In this document: positions 7,794 through 14,750 of the stretch, piece after piece | Position numbering within the stretch: the stretch's first letter is position 1 | Layout of the letters: each line of letters starts with the position of its first letter | NCBI GenBank assembly: GCA_012026785.1 | Contig: VEOW01000222.1 | Coordinates: 1-52,386, forward strand | Length of the DNA: 52,386 nucleotides | Reading direction: 5' to 3' | Source: Chloroflexota bacterium | GTDB lineage: Bacteria; Chloroflexota; Limnocylindria; Limnocylindrales; CSP1-4 | The notes under the pieces: generated by a model | Database searches by the model: none | The model's input: only the letters and a program-made list of their open reading frames with translations | Told to the model about the DNA's origin: nothing | Position numbers and translations under genes: made by a program

Positions 7794-7882
7794 GGTCGAG
7801 GCGATGTGACGGTCGATGGCACTAGGCCCACGATGCCGCGGACGGGCGGTCCGGGCGGGATTACCCAGTAATCTCGGTACCT

Positions 7883-7888
7883 TAGAAT
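7883..7888 (+). promoter_or_regulatory. Leaderless -10 box of the DUF433 antitoxin gene
   Basis: TAGAAT, then GAGCGC, then the ATG at 7895. The spacing puts the transcription start at or next to the ATG. Confidence 0.55.
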
Positions 7889-7894
7889 GAGCGC

Positions 7895-8341
7895 ATGCCT
7901 CGACGACGCCTCGCACTGCCCCGCCAGACCGGCGAGCCGATCTCCATCCGTCTCAGCATGGCAACCGACCAGCTGGTCGCTGCTGAGGCCAAACGCACTC
8001 GTCGGTCGAAGAGCGCCGTCGTCTCCGCGTTCACCGAGGAGACGGCGCGAACGCGGCGTTTTCCGGGCATCGGCTTTCGCGGTGATGATGCAGCCCGGAG
8101 GGCCTGGGTCATCGGCTCGGGCCTCGACGTTTGGGAGGTCATCGAGATGTTCGAGGACTCCGGCAGCGTCGAGCGGCTCGTTGTCGATACCCATCTCACC
8201 GAGCGACAGATCCGCCTGGCCCTGGCCTACCGGGACGCCTACCCGGTGGAGATCGCCGATGCGGTCGCCGAGAACCGCCGTTCGCCGGAGGAACTGAAGA
8301 TCCTCTATCCGTTCATCGAGCTCGCCGACAAGCGCCCGTAG
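7895..8341 (+). CDS. DUF433-domain antitoxin with N-terminal ribbon-helix-helix-like segment
   Basis: In this 148-residue protein, residues about 15-50 (SIRLSMATDQLVAAEAKRT and following) look like a ribbon-helix-helix DNA-binding segment. Residues about 55-140, including FRGDDAARRAWVIGSGLDVW and ERQIRLALAYRDAYPVEI, resemble DUF433, the antitoxin domain paired with DUF5615 or PIN-like toxins. The next gene (6 nt downstream) encodes that partner. The start is leaderless: TAGAAT lies 6 nt before the ATG. The pair sits between selD and the tRNA-Sec/selAB block, divergent from selD. Confidence 0.8.
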   Translation: MPRRRLALPRQTGEPISIRLSMATDQLVAAEAKRTRRSKSAVVSAFTEETARTRRFPGIGFRGDDAARRAWVIGSGLDVWEVIEMFEDSGSVERLVVDTHLTERQIRLALAYRDAYPVEIADAVAENRRSPEELKILYPFIELADKRP

Positions 8342-8347
8342 CGGCTG

Positions 8348-8698
8348 GTGCGGCTGCTCATTGACGCCCAACTGTCCGGACGACGGATCGCCCGGCCGCT
8401 GCTGCTGGATGGCCACGACGTCCTGGCCCTGAGCGACCGACCCGATCTTGACGGCCTGGCCGATCCCGGTGTCCTGGCGTTGGCAGTGGCAGAGGATCGG
8501 ATTCTCGTCACGCGGAACAGCCGCGACTTCTCACCGCTGCTCAGGGAGTGGGCGGAGGCCGGCAGAGCCCACGCCGGGTGCGTCCTGATCTGGACGTTCA
8601 GGGGTAGCGACTACGGACCGATCATCGAAGGACTCCGACGCCTGCTTGCCGAGCGACCCGAGCAGTCGGCCTGGCGCGATTTGACGATCGCCCTGTAG
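8348..8698 (+). CDS. DUF5615 PIN-like toxin
   Basis: The 116-residue protein opens MRLLIDAQLSGRRIARPLL and has LADPGVLALAVAEDRILVTR followed by NSRDFSPLL. Asp6, the ED of AEDR and the RDF Asp match the acidic positions of the Mut7-C/PIN-like DUF5615 fold, probably an RNase. The start is GTG at 8348, 6 nt after the antitoxin stop. Toxin activity is inferred from family and pairing with DUF433. Confidence 0.8.
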   Translation: MRLLIDAQLSGRRIARPLLLDGHDVLALSDRPDLDGLADPGVLALAVAEDRILVTRNSRDFSPLLREWAEAGRAHAGCVLIWTFRGSDYGPIIEGLRRLLAERPEQSAWRDLTIAL

Positions 8699-8704
8699 CG
8701 CGCG

Positions 8705-9529
8705 CTACACGCCCAGGAGGCCGCGCAGCCAGGCAACGCGGTCGATTCGGGCGGCCTCCACGTCGAGGGCGTGGCCGGCGTCGTAGTCGAGGCGCCGCAC
8801 GGTCGGGCCGGCGGCGGCCGTCAACGCCGCGGCGGCGTCGGCGCTGACGTACTCGTCGTCGTTCGCGAACTGCAGCAGGATCGGACGGGGCGTGACGCGA
8901 CGGAGGGCGGCCACCGGGTCGAGGTCGGCGAGGCGGGCGCGATACTGCTCCTCGGTCAGGTCACCGAGCACGCCGCGCCAGTAGGGCACGAACCAATCGG
9001 CGAAGGCGGGCACGGCGGAGAGCATCGCGAGGCCCTTGATCCGCGGGTCGCGGGCCGCGAGCACGGCACCGTACATCGCGCCGAAGTCGTGACCGACGAG
9101 CGCGATTCGCGACGGGTCCACGTCCGAACGAGCCGCCAGCAGGTCCAGCGCCCGGCGGAGCTCGCGGACCTGGGCCATCACCCGCTCCCGGTCCGGCTCG
9201 GCGCCGGACGGTCGAACCCGCCACGGGAACCGGCCCTGGACGTGCAGCGAGACGACCCCGTCGTCCGCCATGCCGATCGCCTCGTCGACGAACTCGCTTC
9301 GGTTGGCCGTGGGCGATTCAGGTTCCAGCCAGTGGAAGTACAGGACGCCCGGGAACGGTCCCTGGCCGGCGGGCAGGACGAGGTAGCCCTCGGTTGGCTC
9401 GCCATCGAGCTCGGTCCAGTCGAGATCGGCGACGGCGACGGAGCCGCGCAGCGAGCGCGTGCGCTCGAGGGGTTCGATCGGCGCGGTCGGCTGGGACAGC
9501 CAGGCGGCCTCGGTCACGGGTTCGGTCAC
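8705..9529 (-). CDS. Alpha/beta hydrolase, dienelactone hydrolase-like, with Asp at the nucleophile elbow
   Basis: The 274-residue cytosolic protein has an alpha/beta-hydrolase core: GVLYFHWLEPES (oxyanion region), DVDPSRIALVGHDFGAMYGA (nucleophile elbow), ILLQFANDDEYVSADAA (acid) and RRLDYDAGHALD (catalytic His). The elbow reads G-H-D-F-G, so the nucleophile is Asp instead of Ser or Cys, as in haloalkane dehalogenases and epoxide hydrolases. The start is GTG at 9529. TAGCAT on the minus strand lies 9 nt upstream. It is divergent from tRNA-Sec. The substrate is unknown. Confidence 0.8.
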   Translation of the reverse strand: MTEPVTEAAWLSQPTAPIEPLERTRSLRGSVAVADLDWTELDGEPTEGYLVLPAGQGPFPGVLYFHWLEPESPTANRSEFVDEAIGMADDGVVSLHVQGRFPWRVRPSGAEPDRERVMAQVRELRRALDLLAARSDVDPSRIALVGHDFGAMYGAVLAARDPRIKGLAMLSAVPAFADWFVPYWRGVLGDLTEEQYRARLADLDPVAALRRVTPRPILLQFANDDEYVSADAAAALTAAAGPTVRRLDYDAGHALDVEAARIDRVAWLRGLLGV

Positions 9530-9565
9530 AGGGCCGGAATGCTAGCGCCGACTACGATTGTCGGC

Positions 9566-9663
9566 GGGAGCGGAGCCGGGCCGGTGCCCGGCCTCGTCTT
9601 CAAAACGAGTGGCGCGCCGCCCAGGCGTCGCGCGGTGGGTTCGACTCCCATGCGCTCCCGCCA
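9566..9663 (+). tRNA. selC: tRNA-Sec (anticodon TCA)
   Basis: The 98-nt sequence folds as a selenocysteine tRNA. The acceptor GGGAGCG pairs with CGCTCCC before the encoded G-CCA (9660-9663). It has a long D stem GCCGGGC/GCCCGGC with loop CGGT. The anticodon stem CTCGT/ACGAG holds loop CTTCAAA with anticodon TCA, followed by a long GC-rich variable arm and a T arm GTGGG-TTCGACT-CCCAT. The eighth acceptor position would be G opposite G, a mismatch where bacterial tRNA-Sec normally has a pair. It ends 18 nt before the selA start codon, so it is probably co-transcribed with selA. Confidence 0.93.
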
Positions 9664-9681
9664 CGAGGAGGAGCATCGACC

Positions 9682-11070
9682 GTGTCCGCGACACCTCGGC
9701 CGCCGAGCGTCGACGCGGTCCTGCGCGCGCTCGACGGGCGGGTCGGCGAGCGAGACCGGGACGCGGTGGTATCGGCCGCCAGGCAGGTGGTCGACGACGA
9801 GCGTGATCGGCTGGGTCGGGGTGGCGAGCCGCGGACAGTTGACGCCCTCGCCGGCGCTGTCGTAGGGAGCCTCGAAGCGTACGGGAGCCCTTCGGGAGCC
9901 GGAGTTGGCGCCGCGGCAGTGATCAACGCGACCGGCGTCCTGCTCCACACGAACCTCGGTCGAGCGGCGTGGCCGGCGGCGGCAATCGCGGCCGCGGCGC
10001 GAGTGGCGGCGTCGGCGACGCCCCTCGAGCTCGACGCCCGGACGGGCCGCCGGGGGCGTCGCGCGCCGGAGGTGGTGGAGCATCTCGTGGCCCTGACGGG
10101 CGCCGAGGACGCCCTCGTCGTCAACAACACCGCCGCGGCCGTCGCGATCGCGGTCGGACTGGCCGGGCGCGGCGGCGTGGCGGTCTCTCGCGGCGAGCTC
10201 GTCGAGATCGGCGGCGGCGTGCGAATCCCGGAGATCGTCCGGCGTGCCGGGGCGAAGCTCGTCGAGGTCGGAACGACGAACCGGACGCGCGTCGCGGACT
10301 TCGAGGCGGTTCTCGTCGACGGGGCCGCGCGGCTCGTGCTGCGCGTCCACCCGTCGAACTTCGTCCAGTCCGGCTTCGTCGAGACGCCCGACGCGGCCGA
10401 GCTGGCGGCGTTGGCCCATGCGCACGGGTGCATCGTCGTGGACGACCTCGGGTCGGGAGCCCTGCTCGATACGGCCCGCTTCGGGCTGGCCCACGAGCCG
10501 ACCGCGAGCGAGCGCCTCGAGGCCGGAGCGGACCTCGTGACGTTCTCCGGTGACAAGCTCCTGGGCGGCCCCCAGGCCGGGATCATCGCCGGCCGGCGCG
10601 ACCTCGTGACGAAGCTCCGGCGCGACCCACTGGCCCGCGCGATGCGGCCCGACAAGGTCATCCTCGCCGCGCTGGGCGCGACGCTCGGACTGTACCGGGC
10701 CGGTCTTGCGACGCGCGAGATCCCGATCTGGCGCCAGATCGCGGCGGACGAGGCCGACCTTCGGACGCGTGCCGAGGCCGTCGCGGCGGGGCTCACCGGC
10801 GCAAGCGAGACGGGAGCCCGGGTCGTTCGAACCGAGGCGACGGTGGGTGGCGGCTCGCTGCCGGGTCAGGTGCTGCCGTCCTGGGCGATCGCGATCCGGC
10901 CGCCCTCCGCCGAGCGGCTGGCGGCCCGTCTTCGAACCGGGCAGCCGATGGTCGTCGGGCGGATCGAGGCCGACGAGGTGCTGCTCGACCTTCGAACGGT
11001 CGAACCAGCGGACGACGACGTCCTCGGGCGGGCGGTTCGAACGGCCCTGGGGCTCCCGGTCGAAGGCTGA
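9682..11070 (+). CDS. selA: L-seryl-tRNA(Sec) selenium transferase
   Basis: SelA converts Ser-tRNA(Sec) to Sec-tRNA(Sec) using selenophosphate and PLP. The 462-residue protein has the usual length. The PLP Lys is Lys292 in FSGDKLLGGPQAG, preceded by CIVVDDLGSGALLDT; the N-terminal helical domain contains INATGVLLHTNLGRA, highly characteristic of SelA. The start is GTG at 9682, 8 nt after GGAGGAG (9667-9673), which itself directly follows the tRNA-Sec CCA end. It is followed after 6 nt by selB. Confidence 0.96.
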   Translation: MSATPRPPSVDAVLRALDGRVGERDRDAVVSAARQVVDDERDRLGRGGEPRTVDALAGAVVGSLEAYGSPSGAGVGAAAVINATGVLLHTNLGRAAWPAAAIAAAARVAASATPLELDARTGRRGRRAPEVVEHLVALTGAEDALVVNNTAAAVAIAVGLAGRGGVAVSRGELVEIGGGVRIPEIVRRAGAKLVEVGTTNRTRVADFEAVLVDGAARLVLRVHPSNFVQSGFVETPDAAELAALAHAHGCIVVDDLGSGALLDTARFGLAHEPTASERLEAGADLVTFSGDKLLGGPQAGIIAGRRDLVTKLRRDPLARAMRPDKVILAALGATLGLYRAGLATREIPIWRQIAADEADLRTRAEAVAAGLTGASETGARVVRTEATVGGGSLPGQVLPSWAIAIRPPSAERLAARLRTGQPMVVGRIEADEVLLDLRTVEPADDDVLGRAVRTALGLPVEG

Positions 11071-11076
11071 GCGCCG

Positions 11077-12963
11077 ATGCGGACCATCGTCGTCGGCACG
11101 GCCGGCCACATCGATCACGGCAAGACGAGCCTGCTTCGAGCGCTGACGGGCATCGACGCCGACCGGCTGCCCGAGGAGCGAGCGCGCGGCATGACGATCG
11201 ACGTCGGCTATGCCCACCTGGCGTTCGACGACGGGGTGGAGCTCGACTTCGTCGACGTGCCGGGTCACGACCGCCTGGTCGGCAACATGCTCGTCGGGGC
11301 GGGCGAGATCGACGCGGCGCTGCTCGTCGTCGCGGCCGACGCCGGGCTGCGGCCCCAGACGATCGAGCACCTCGCGCTGCTCGATGCTCTCCGGGTCGAG
11401 GTGGGCCTGGCGGTCGTGACGAAGACCGACGTCGTGCCGGCCGAGCGCGTCGCCGCCGTGGTCGAGGGGACCGAGGCGCTGCTCGGCCGGACGGGATTGG
11501 CGCGAGCGACGGTGGTGGCGGCATCGGCAGCGACTGGCGCTGGGCTCGAAGCTGTCCGGGACGCCCTCCGACAGCTGCGGGACGACCTGGCCGAGCGACC
11601 GCCCGAATGGCCCTCGCCTCCGCGCCTCGCCATCGACCGGGCGTTCACGGTCCAGGGGCGGGGGGCGGTCGTCACCGGGACACTGCGGGGCGGGCCGCTC
11701 GAGGCCGGCGAGACCGTCCGCCTGGAGCCGGCCGGCCGATCGGTTCGAATCCGGGAGGTCCAGGTCCATGGGCACCGCCGTGAGGCCAACGACGGTGGCC
11801 GGACGGCGTTGAATCTCGCCGGCATCACCGCCTCCGAGCTGCAGCGGGGCGATGTCCTGGTCCTCGATGTCGGCGCCGGTCAGCCCCAGGTCGGGCGGAC
11901 TGGCCGGCTCCTCGTGGAGCTCACGCCGCCGCCGTCGATCGTCGAGGCGGGGCCGTGGCCGCCGCGGGACGCCGAGCAGCTGCGGCTTCACATCGGCACC
12001 GCCGCGGTCGAGGCGACCGTCGGGCGGCGGGGGCGGGAAGGCGCCGCCCTCGCGGATGGCCGGGCGACGGCCCGTTTGGCGCTGGCCGAGCCCGTGGCGA
12101 CGTTCGCCGGCCAGCGCGGCGTGCTGCGCCAGGGCGCGACGGGCGCGATCGGTGGCGGGGTTCGGATCCTGGATCCGGAGCCACCGCGGGGCGTCTCTCG
12201 GCGGCGCATGACCGCCCCGCGCCTCGTCGAGCTCATCGAGGCCTTTGATCGCCGGGACCCGGGTGGGGTCCACGCAGCGACGCTGGCCCTCCACGGGGCG
12301 CTTCCCGATGGTGCTGTTCTCGAGCTCGCGCCCGACGTACGGGAGGCCCTCCGCGACCACCTGCTGGCGCTCGTGACCGATACGGCACGGCCGGACCGGT
12401 TGAGCCGCGGCCTCCCGATGGCCGACGCGCGAGCGGCGTTGCGGCGTGCGCTCCGCTCGATCGTGGCGCTCGAACGAGGATGGGCCAAGGCGGCGGCAGC
12501 GTCCCTGGACGGCGTCCTCGCGGAGCTCGTCGCGAGCGGCGAGCTGGTGAAGGACGGCGACCGTCTCCGGCCGGCCGGCGTGGACGCGGGCCTCCCGGTG
12601 GAGCTCGCCGCGGCGATGGCCCGCTTGGAGGCGGCCCTGGCCGTCCATGCGCCTCCGGGCCTGGTGGAGGCGGCCGCCGCCGCAGGCTGCCCGGCCGACG
12701 GGGTCCGCGCCCTCCAGGCCGCCGGCCGGATCGTTCGGCTCGAGGCCGATCTTGCCTGGGCCACGCCGACCTATCACCGCCTCGCGGCGCGGGCCCTGGA
12801 GATGGCCCGCCGCGAGCCGCTGACGCCGGCTGCATTCCGGGACGCCACGGCGTCGAGCCGGCGCTACGTCCTGGCGATCCTCGAGGACCTCGACCGGCGC
12901 GGGATCCTCACCCGGACGGCCGAGGGCCATGTCCCCGGGCCTCGTGCGCCCGGTGCGGCATGA
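11077..12963 (+). CDS. selB: Selenocysteine-specific translation elongation factor SelB
   Basis: SelB delivers Sec-tRNA to UGA codons by binding GTP, the tRNA and a SECIS hairpin. The 628-residue protein has G1 GTAGHIDHGKTSLLRALTG (residues 7-25), switch I with RARGMTIDVGYAH, G3 DVPGHDRLVGNML, G4 VTKTD, domain II/III beta barrels, and four C-terminal winged-helix-like segments ending TAEGHVPGPRAPG that bind SECIS RNA. The length matches the family (about 610-640). It is 6 nt after selA and overlaps mobA by 4 nt. Confidence 0.96.
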   Translation: MRTIVVGTAGHIDHGKTSLLRALTGIDADRLPEERARGMTIDVGYAHLAFDDGVELDFVDVPGHDRLVGNMLVGAGEIDAALLVVAADAGLRPQTIEHLALLDALRVEVGLAVVTKTDVVPAERVAAVVEGTEALLGRTGLARATVVAASAATGAGLEAVRDALRQLRDDLAERPPEWPSPPRLAIDRAFTVQGRGAVVTGTLRGGPLEAGETVRLEPAGRSVRIREVQVHGHRREANDGGRTALNLAGITASELQRGDVLVLDVGAGQPQVGRTGRLLVELTPPPSIVEAGPWPPRDAEQLRLHIGTAAVEATVGRRGREGAALADGRATARLALAEPVATFAGQRGVLRQGATGAIGGGVRILDPEPPRGVSRRRMTAPRLVELIEAFDRRDPGGVHAATLALHGALPDGAVLELAPDVREALRDHLLALVTDTARPDRLSRGLPMADARAALRRALRSIVALERGWAKAAAASLDGVLAELVASGELVKDGDRLRPAGVDAGLPVELAAAMARLEAALAVHAPPGLVEAAAAAGCPADGVRALQAAGRIVRLEADLAWATPTYHRLAARALEMARREPLTPAAFRDATASSRRYVLAILEDLDRRGILTRTAEGHVPGPRAPGAA

Positions 12964-13622
12964 CCCCCGATGGACCCTCCCTGCCCGTCACCGGGATCGT
13001 GCTCGCCGGTGGTCGCGGGAGCCGCTTTGGCGGCCCGAAGCTCACCGCCGGCGTCGACGGGGTGCCGCTGCTCCATCGCGCGATCCTGGCCGTGGCGGCC
13101 GTGGCCGGCGAGGTCGTGGTGGTCACTCGCCCCGATGACATGCCTGACCTACCTGCGATCGGGGTCCCGATCCGGCTCGTGCACGATCCCGAGCCCGACG
13201 GCGGCCCCCTCGTCGGGCTGGCCACCGGCCTCCGATCCGCGACCGGTGCCGTCAGCCTCGTCGTGGGCGGGGACATGCCGCACCTCAGCCCGGCGGTGCT
13301 CGGCGCGATGCTGAGCGCGCTCGGTACGCGAACCGGCGAGGCGGTTCTGCTCGCATCCCCGGACCCAGCGGCTCCGCGCCAGACGCTGCCGCTGGCGCTC
13401 GAAACGGCAGCGGCGCTCCCCGCCGCCGACGCGGCCATTCAGGCCGGGCGGCGCGCGCTCCAGGCGGCCCTCGACGGGCTCGTCGTCGTCGAGCTCGCGG
13501 CGTCGTCGTGGTTGCGGTTCGATCCCGACGGCGGCACCCTCGACGACGTCGACGAGCCGGCCGACCTCGAGCGCCTGGCGGGTCGGCCAATCGAAGCGCC
13601 GAAGCATGGGGAGGGGACATGA
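12960..13622 (+). CDS. mobA: Molybdenum cofactor guanylyltransferase (MobA-like)
   Basis: The 220-residue nucleotidyltransferase opens TGIVLAGGRGSRFGGPKLTA, the GTP-binding motif of MobA, and has LVVGGDMPHLSPAVL, the metal-binding GGDMP loop. It adds GMP to molybdopterin to make MGD cofactor. The lysine-bearing loop reads GGPKL instead of the more common GGDKA, so a related specificity (CTP, or another nucleotidyl transfer) is possible. The ATGA overlap with selB and coupling to the Sec operon suggest that a molybdenum selenoenzyme such as formate dehydrogenase is the client. Confidence 0.82.
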   Translation: MTPDGPSLPVTGIVLAGGRGSRFGGPKLTAGVDGVPLLHRAILAVAAVAGEVVVVTRPDDMPDLPAIGVPIRLVHDPEPDGGPLVGLATGLRSATGAVSLVVGGDMPHLSPAVLGAMLSALGTRTGEAVLLASPDPAAPRQTLPLALETAAALPAADAAIQAGRRALQAALDGLVVVELAASSWLRFDPDGGTLDDVDEPADLERLAGRPIEAPKHGEGT

Positions 13623-14203
13623 GCGACGACCGAACGACCGTCCACGTCCTGCACGAAGGCTACGTCCGCGAGGGTGGCCGAGTGGCCGGCACGGTCGTGC
13701 TGGTCCGGGACGGCCCCGCAACGATCGTCGTCGACCCGGGCATGGTCGCGGATCGGCGGCTGATCCTGGAGCCATTGGCGGCTCACGGGGTCCAGGCAGC
13801 CGCCGTGACCCATGTCTTCCTCAGCCACCACCATCCCGATCACACCGTCAACATTGCCCTGTTTCCCGAAGCCGAAGTCGTCGACTTCTGGGCTCGCTAC
13901 CGGGGCGACCTGTGGCTCGACCACGAGGGCGACGGACACCGCCTGTCACCCAACAGCGAGCTCTGGCTGACGCCCGGGCACACCGAGGAGGACGCCAGCC
14001 TCATCGTCCGGACCGCCGACGGCGTCCACGCGATGACGCACCTGTGGTGGCTGGGCGATCGAACGCCGAAGATCGATCCGCTGGCGTGGGACCAGGCAGC
14101 GCTCGAACGAAGCCGCGCGCGGCTGCTCGAGGCCGTGGATGTCGTCGTGCCCGGTCATGGTCGGCCGTTCCGGGTTCGGGAGTCGAAGACCGCCTCGCGG
14201 TAA
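13619..14203 (+). CDS. Metallo-beta-lactamase fold hydrolase (MBLAC1-like)
   Basis: The 194-residue protein has the zinc-binding motif HVFLSHHHPDHTVN (H-x-H-x-D-H), PGHTEEDASLIV for the second His, and a C-terminal VVVPGHGRPF His. The order and size resemble MBLAC1-type hydrolases (glyoxalase II-like or RNase-type); the substrate is unknown. The start is ATG at 13619 with a strong GGGGAGGGG site and an ATGA overlap with mobA. It is the last gene of the selC-selA-selB-mobA block. Confidence 0.85.
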   Translation: MSDDRTTVHVLHEGYVREGGRVAGTVVLVRDGPATIVVDPGMVADRRLILEPLAAHGVQAAAVTHVFLSHHHPDHTVNIALFPEAEVVDFWARYRGDLWLDHEGDGHRLSPNSELWLTPGHTEEDASLIVRTADGVHAMTHLWWLGDRTPKIDPLAWDQAALERSRARLLEAVDVVVPGHGRPFRVRESKTASR

Positions 14204-14282
14204 CGACGGGGCGGACTCGCCCGGGGTGCGTCGGCTACGCTGCGCCGCGTCGTCGCACGGTCGAACGCTCGAGGGAGGAACG

Positions 14283-14702
14283 ATGATCCAGGAGTTCTGG
14301 GGCAAGCTCAATCCAAACGAGCGCATGGTTGCCTGGGGGGCCATCGCCATCATCGTCCTGTCCATCCTCGGCGGCGGCTGGCTGGGGCTCATCGGCGCCG
14401 CTGCCGTGCTCGTCATCTACTGGCTCCAGTACTCACCCGACCAGAACATCAAGTGGCCGGCCCCGGTCCCGCTGATCGTCCTCGTGATCTCGGCGGTCCT
14501 GGCCATCTCGGCCGTGCTGGGCGTGCTGACCGTGTTCGGCTTCGCGGGCATGGGCTTCGGGCTTGCGTACGGACTCGGGTTCGGCCTGCTCGGCGGGCTG
14601 TACGTGCTGTACATGATCGCCGCCATCGTCGGCCTCATCGCGGCCGCCGCGATGGCCCTCGGCGCCTGGCGCGAGTACCAGAAGTCGGCACCTCGCAGCT
14701 GA
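14283..14702 (+). CDS. Hypothetical membrane protein with three to four TM segments
   Basis: The 139-residue protein starts MIQEFWGKLNPNERMVAWGA and has hydrophobic segments at about residues 15-45, 57-80 and 85-130 separated by short polar turns (QYSPDQNIKW). The Gly-rich pair GFAGMGFGLAYGLGFGLLGG suggests close helix packing. GGGAGGAA lies 4-5 nt before the ATG at 14283. No family is recognised with certainty. It is convergent with the MFS gene, 12 nt between stops. Confidence 0.75.
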   Translation: MIQEFWGKLNPNERMVAWGAIAIIVLSILGGGWLGLIGAAAVLVIYWLQYSPDQNIKWPAPVPLIVLVISAVLAISAVLGVLTVFGFAGMGFGLAYGLGFGLLGGLYVLYMIAAIVGLIAAAAMALGAWREYQKSAPRS

Positions 14703-14714
14703 TCCGCCCGCCCG

Positions 14715-14750
14715 TCAGGCTCGGATCGGCGGCTCAGGCTCGGATCGGCG
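14715..14750. repeat. 19-bp tandem duplication covering the MFS stop codon
   Basis: TCAGGCTCGGATCGGCG occurs at 14715-14731 and again at 14734-14750. The first copy contains the complement of the MFS gene TGA stop; the duplicated copy is read in a different frame within the last codons. Confidence 0.85.

Noticed and set aside
9526..12930. Very long minus-strand open frame opposite selA and selB
   Set aside because: Its product is Arg/Pro/Gly-rich without motifs and it is the antisense shadow of two certain genes in GC-rich DNA.
12960..14203. UGA read-through selenoprotein in the sel operon
   Set aside because: mobA and the metallo-hydrolase end at stops consistent with their family lengths, and overlapping ATGA junctions explain the UGA codons.
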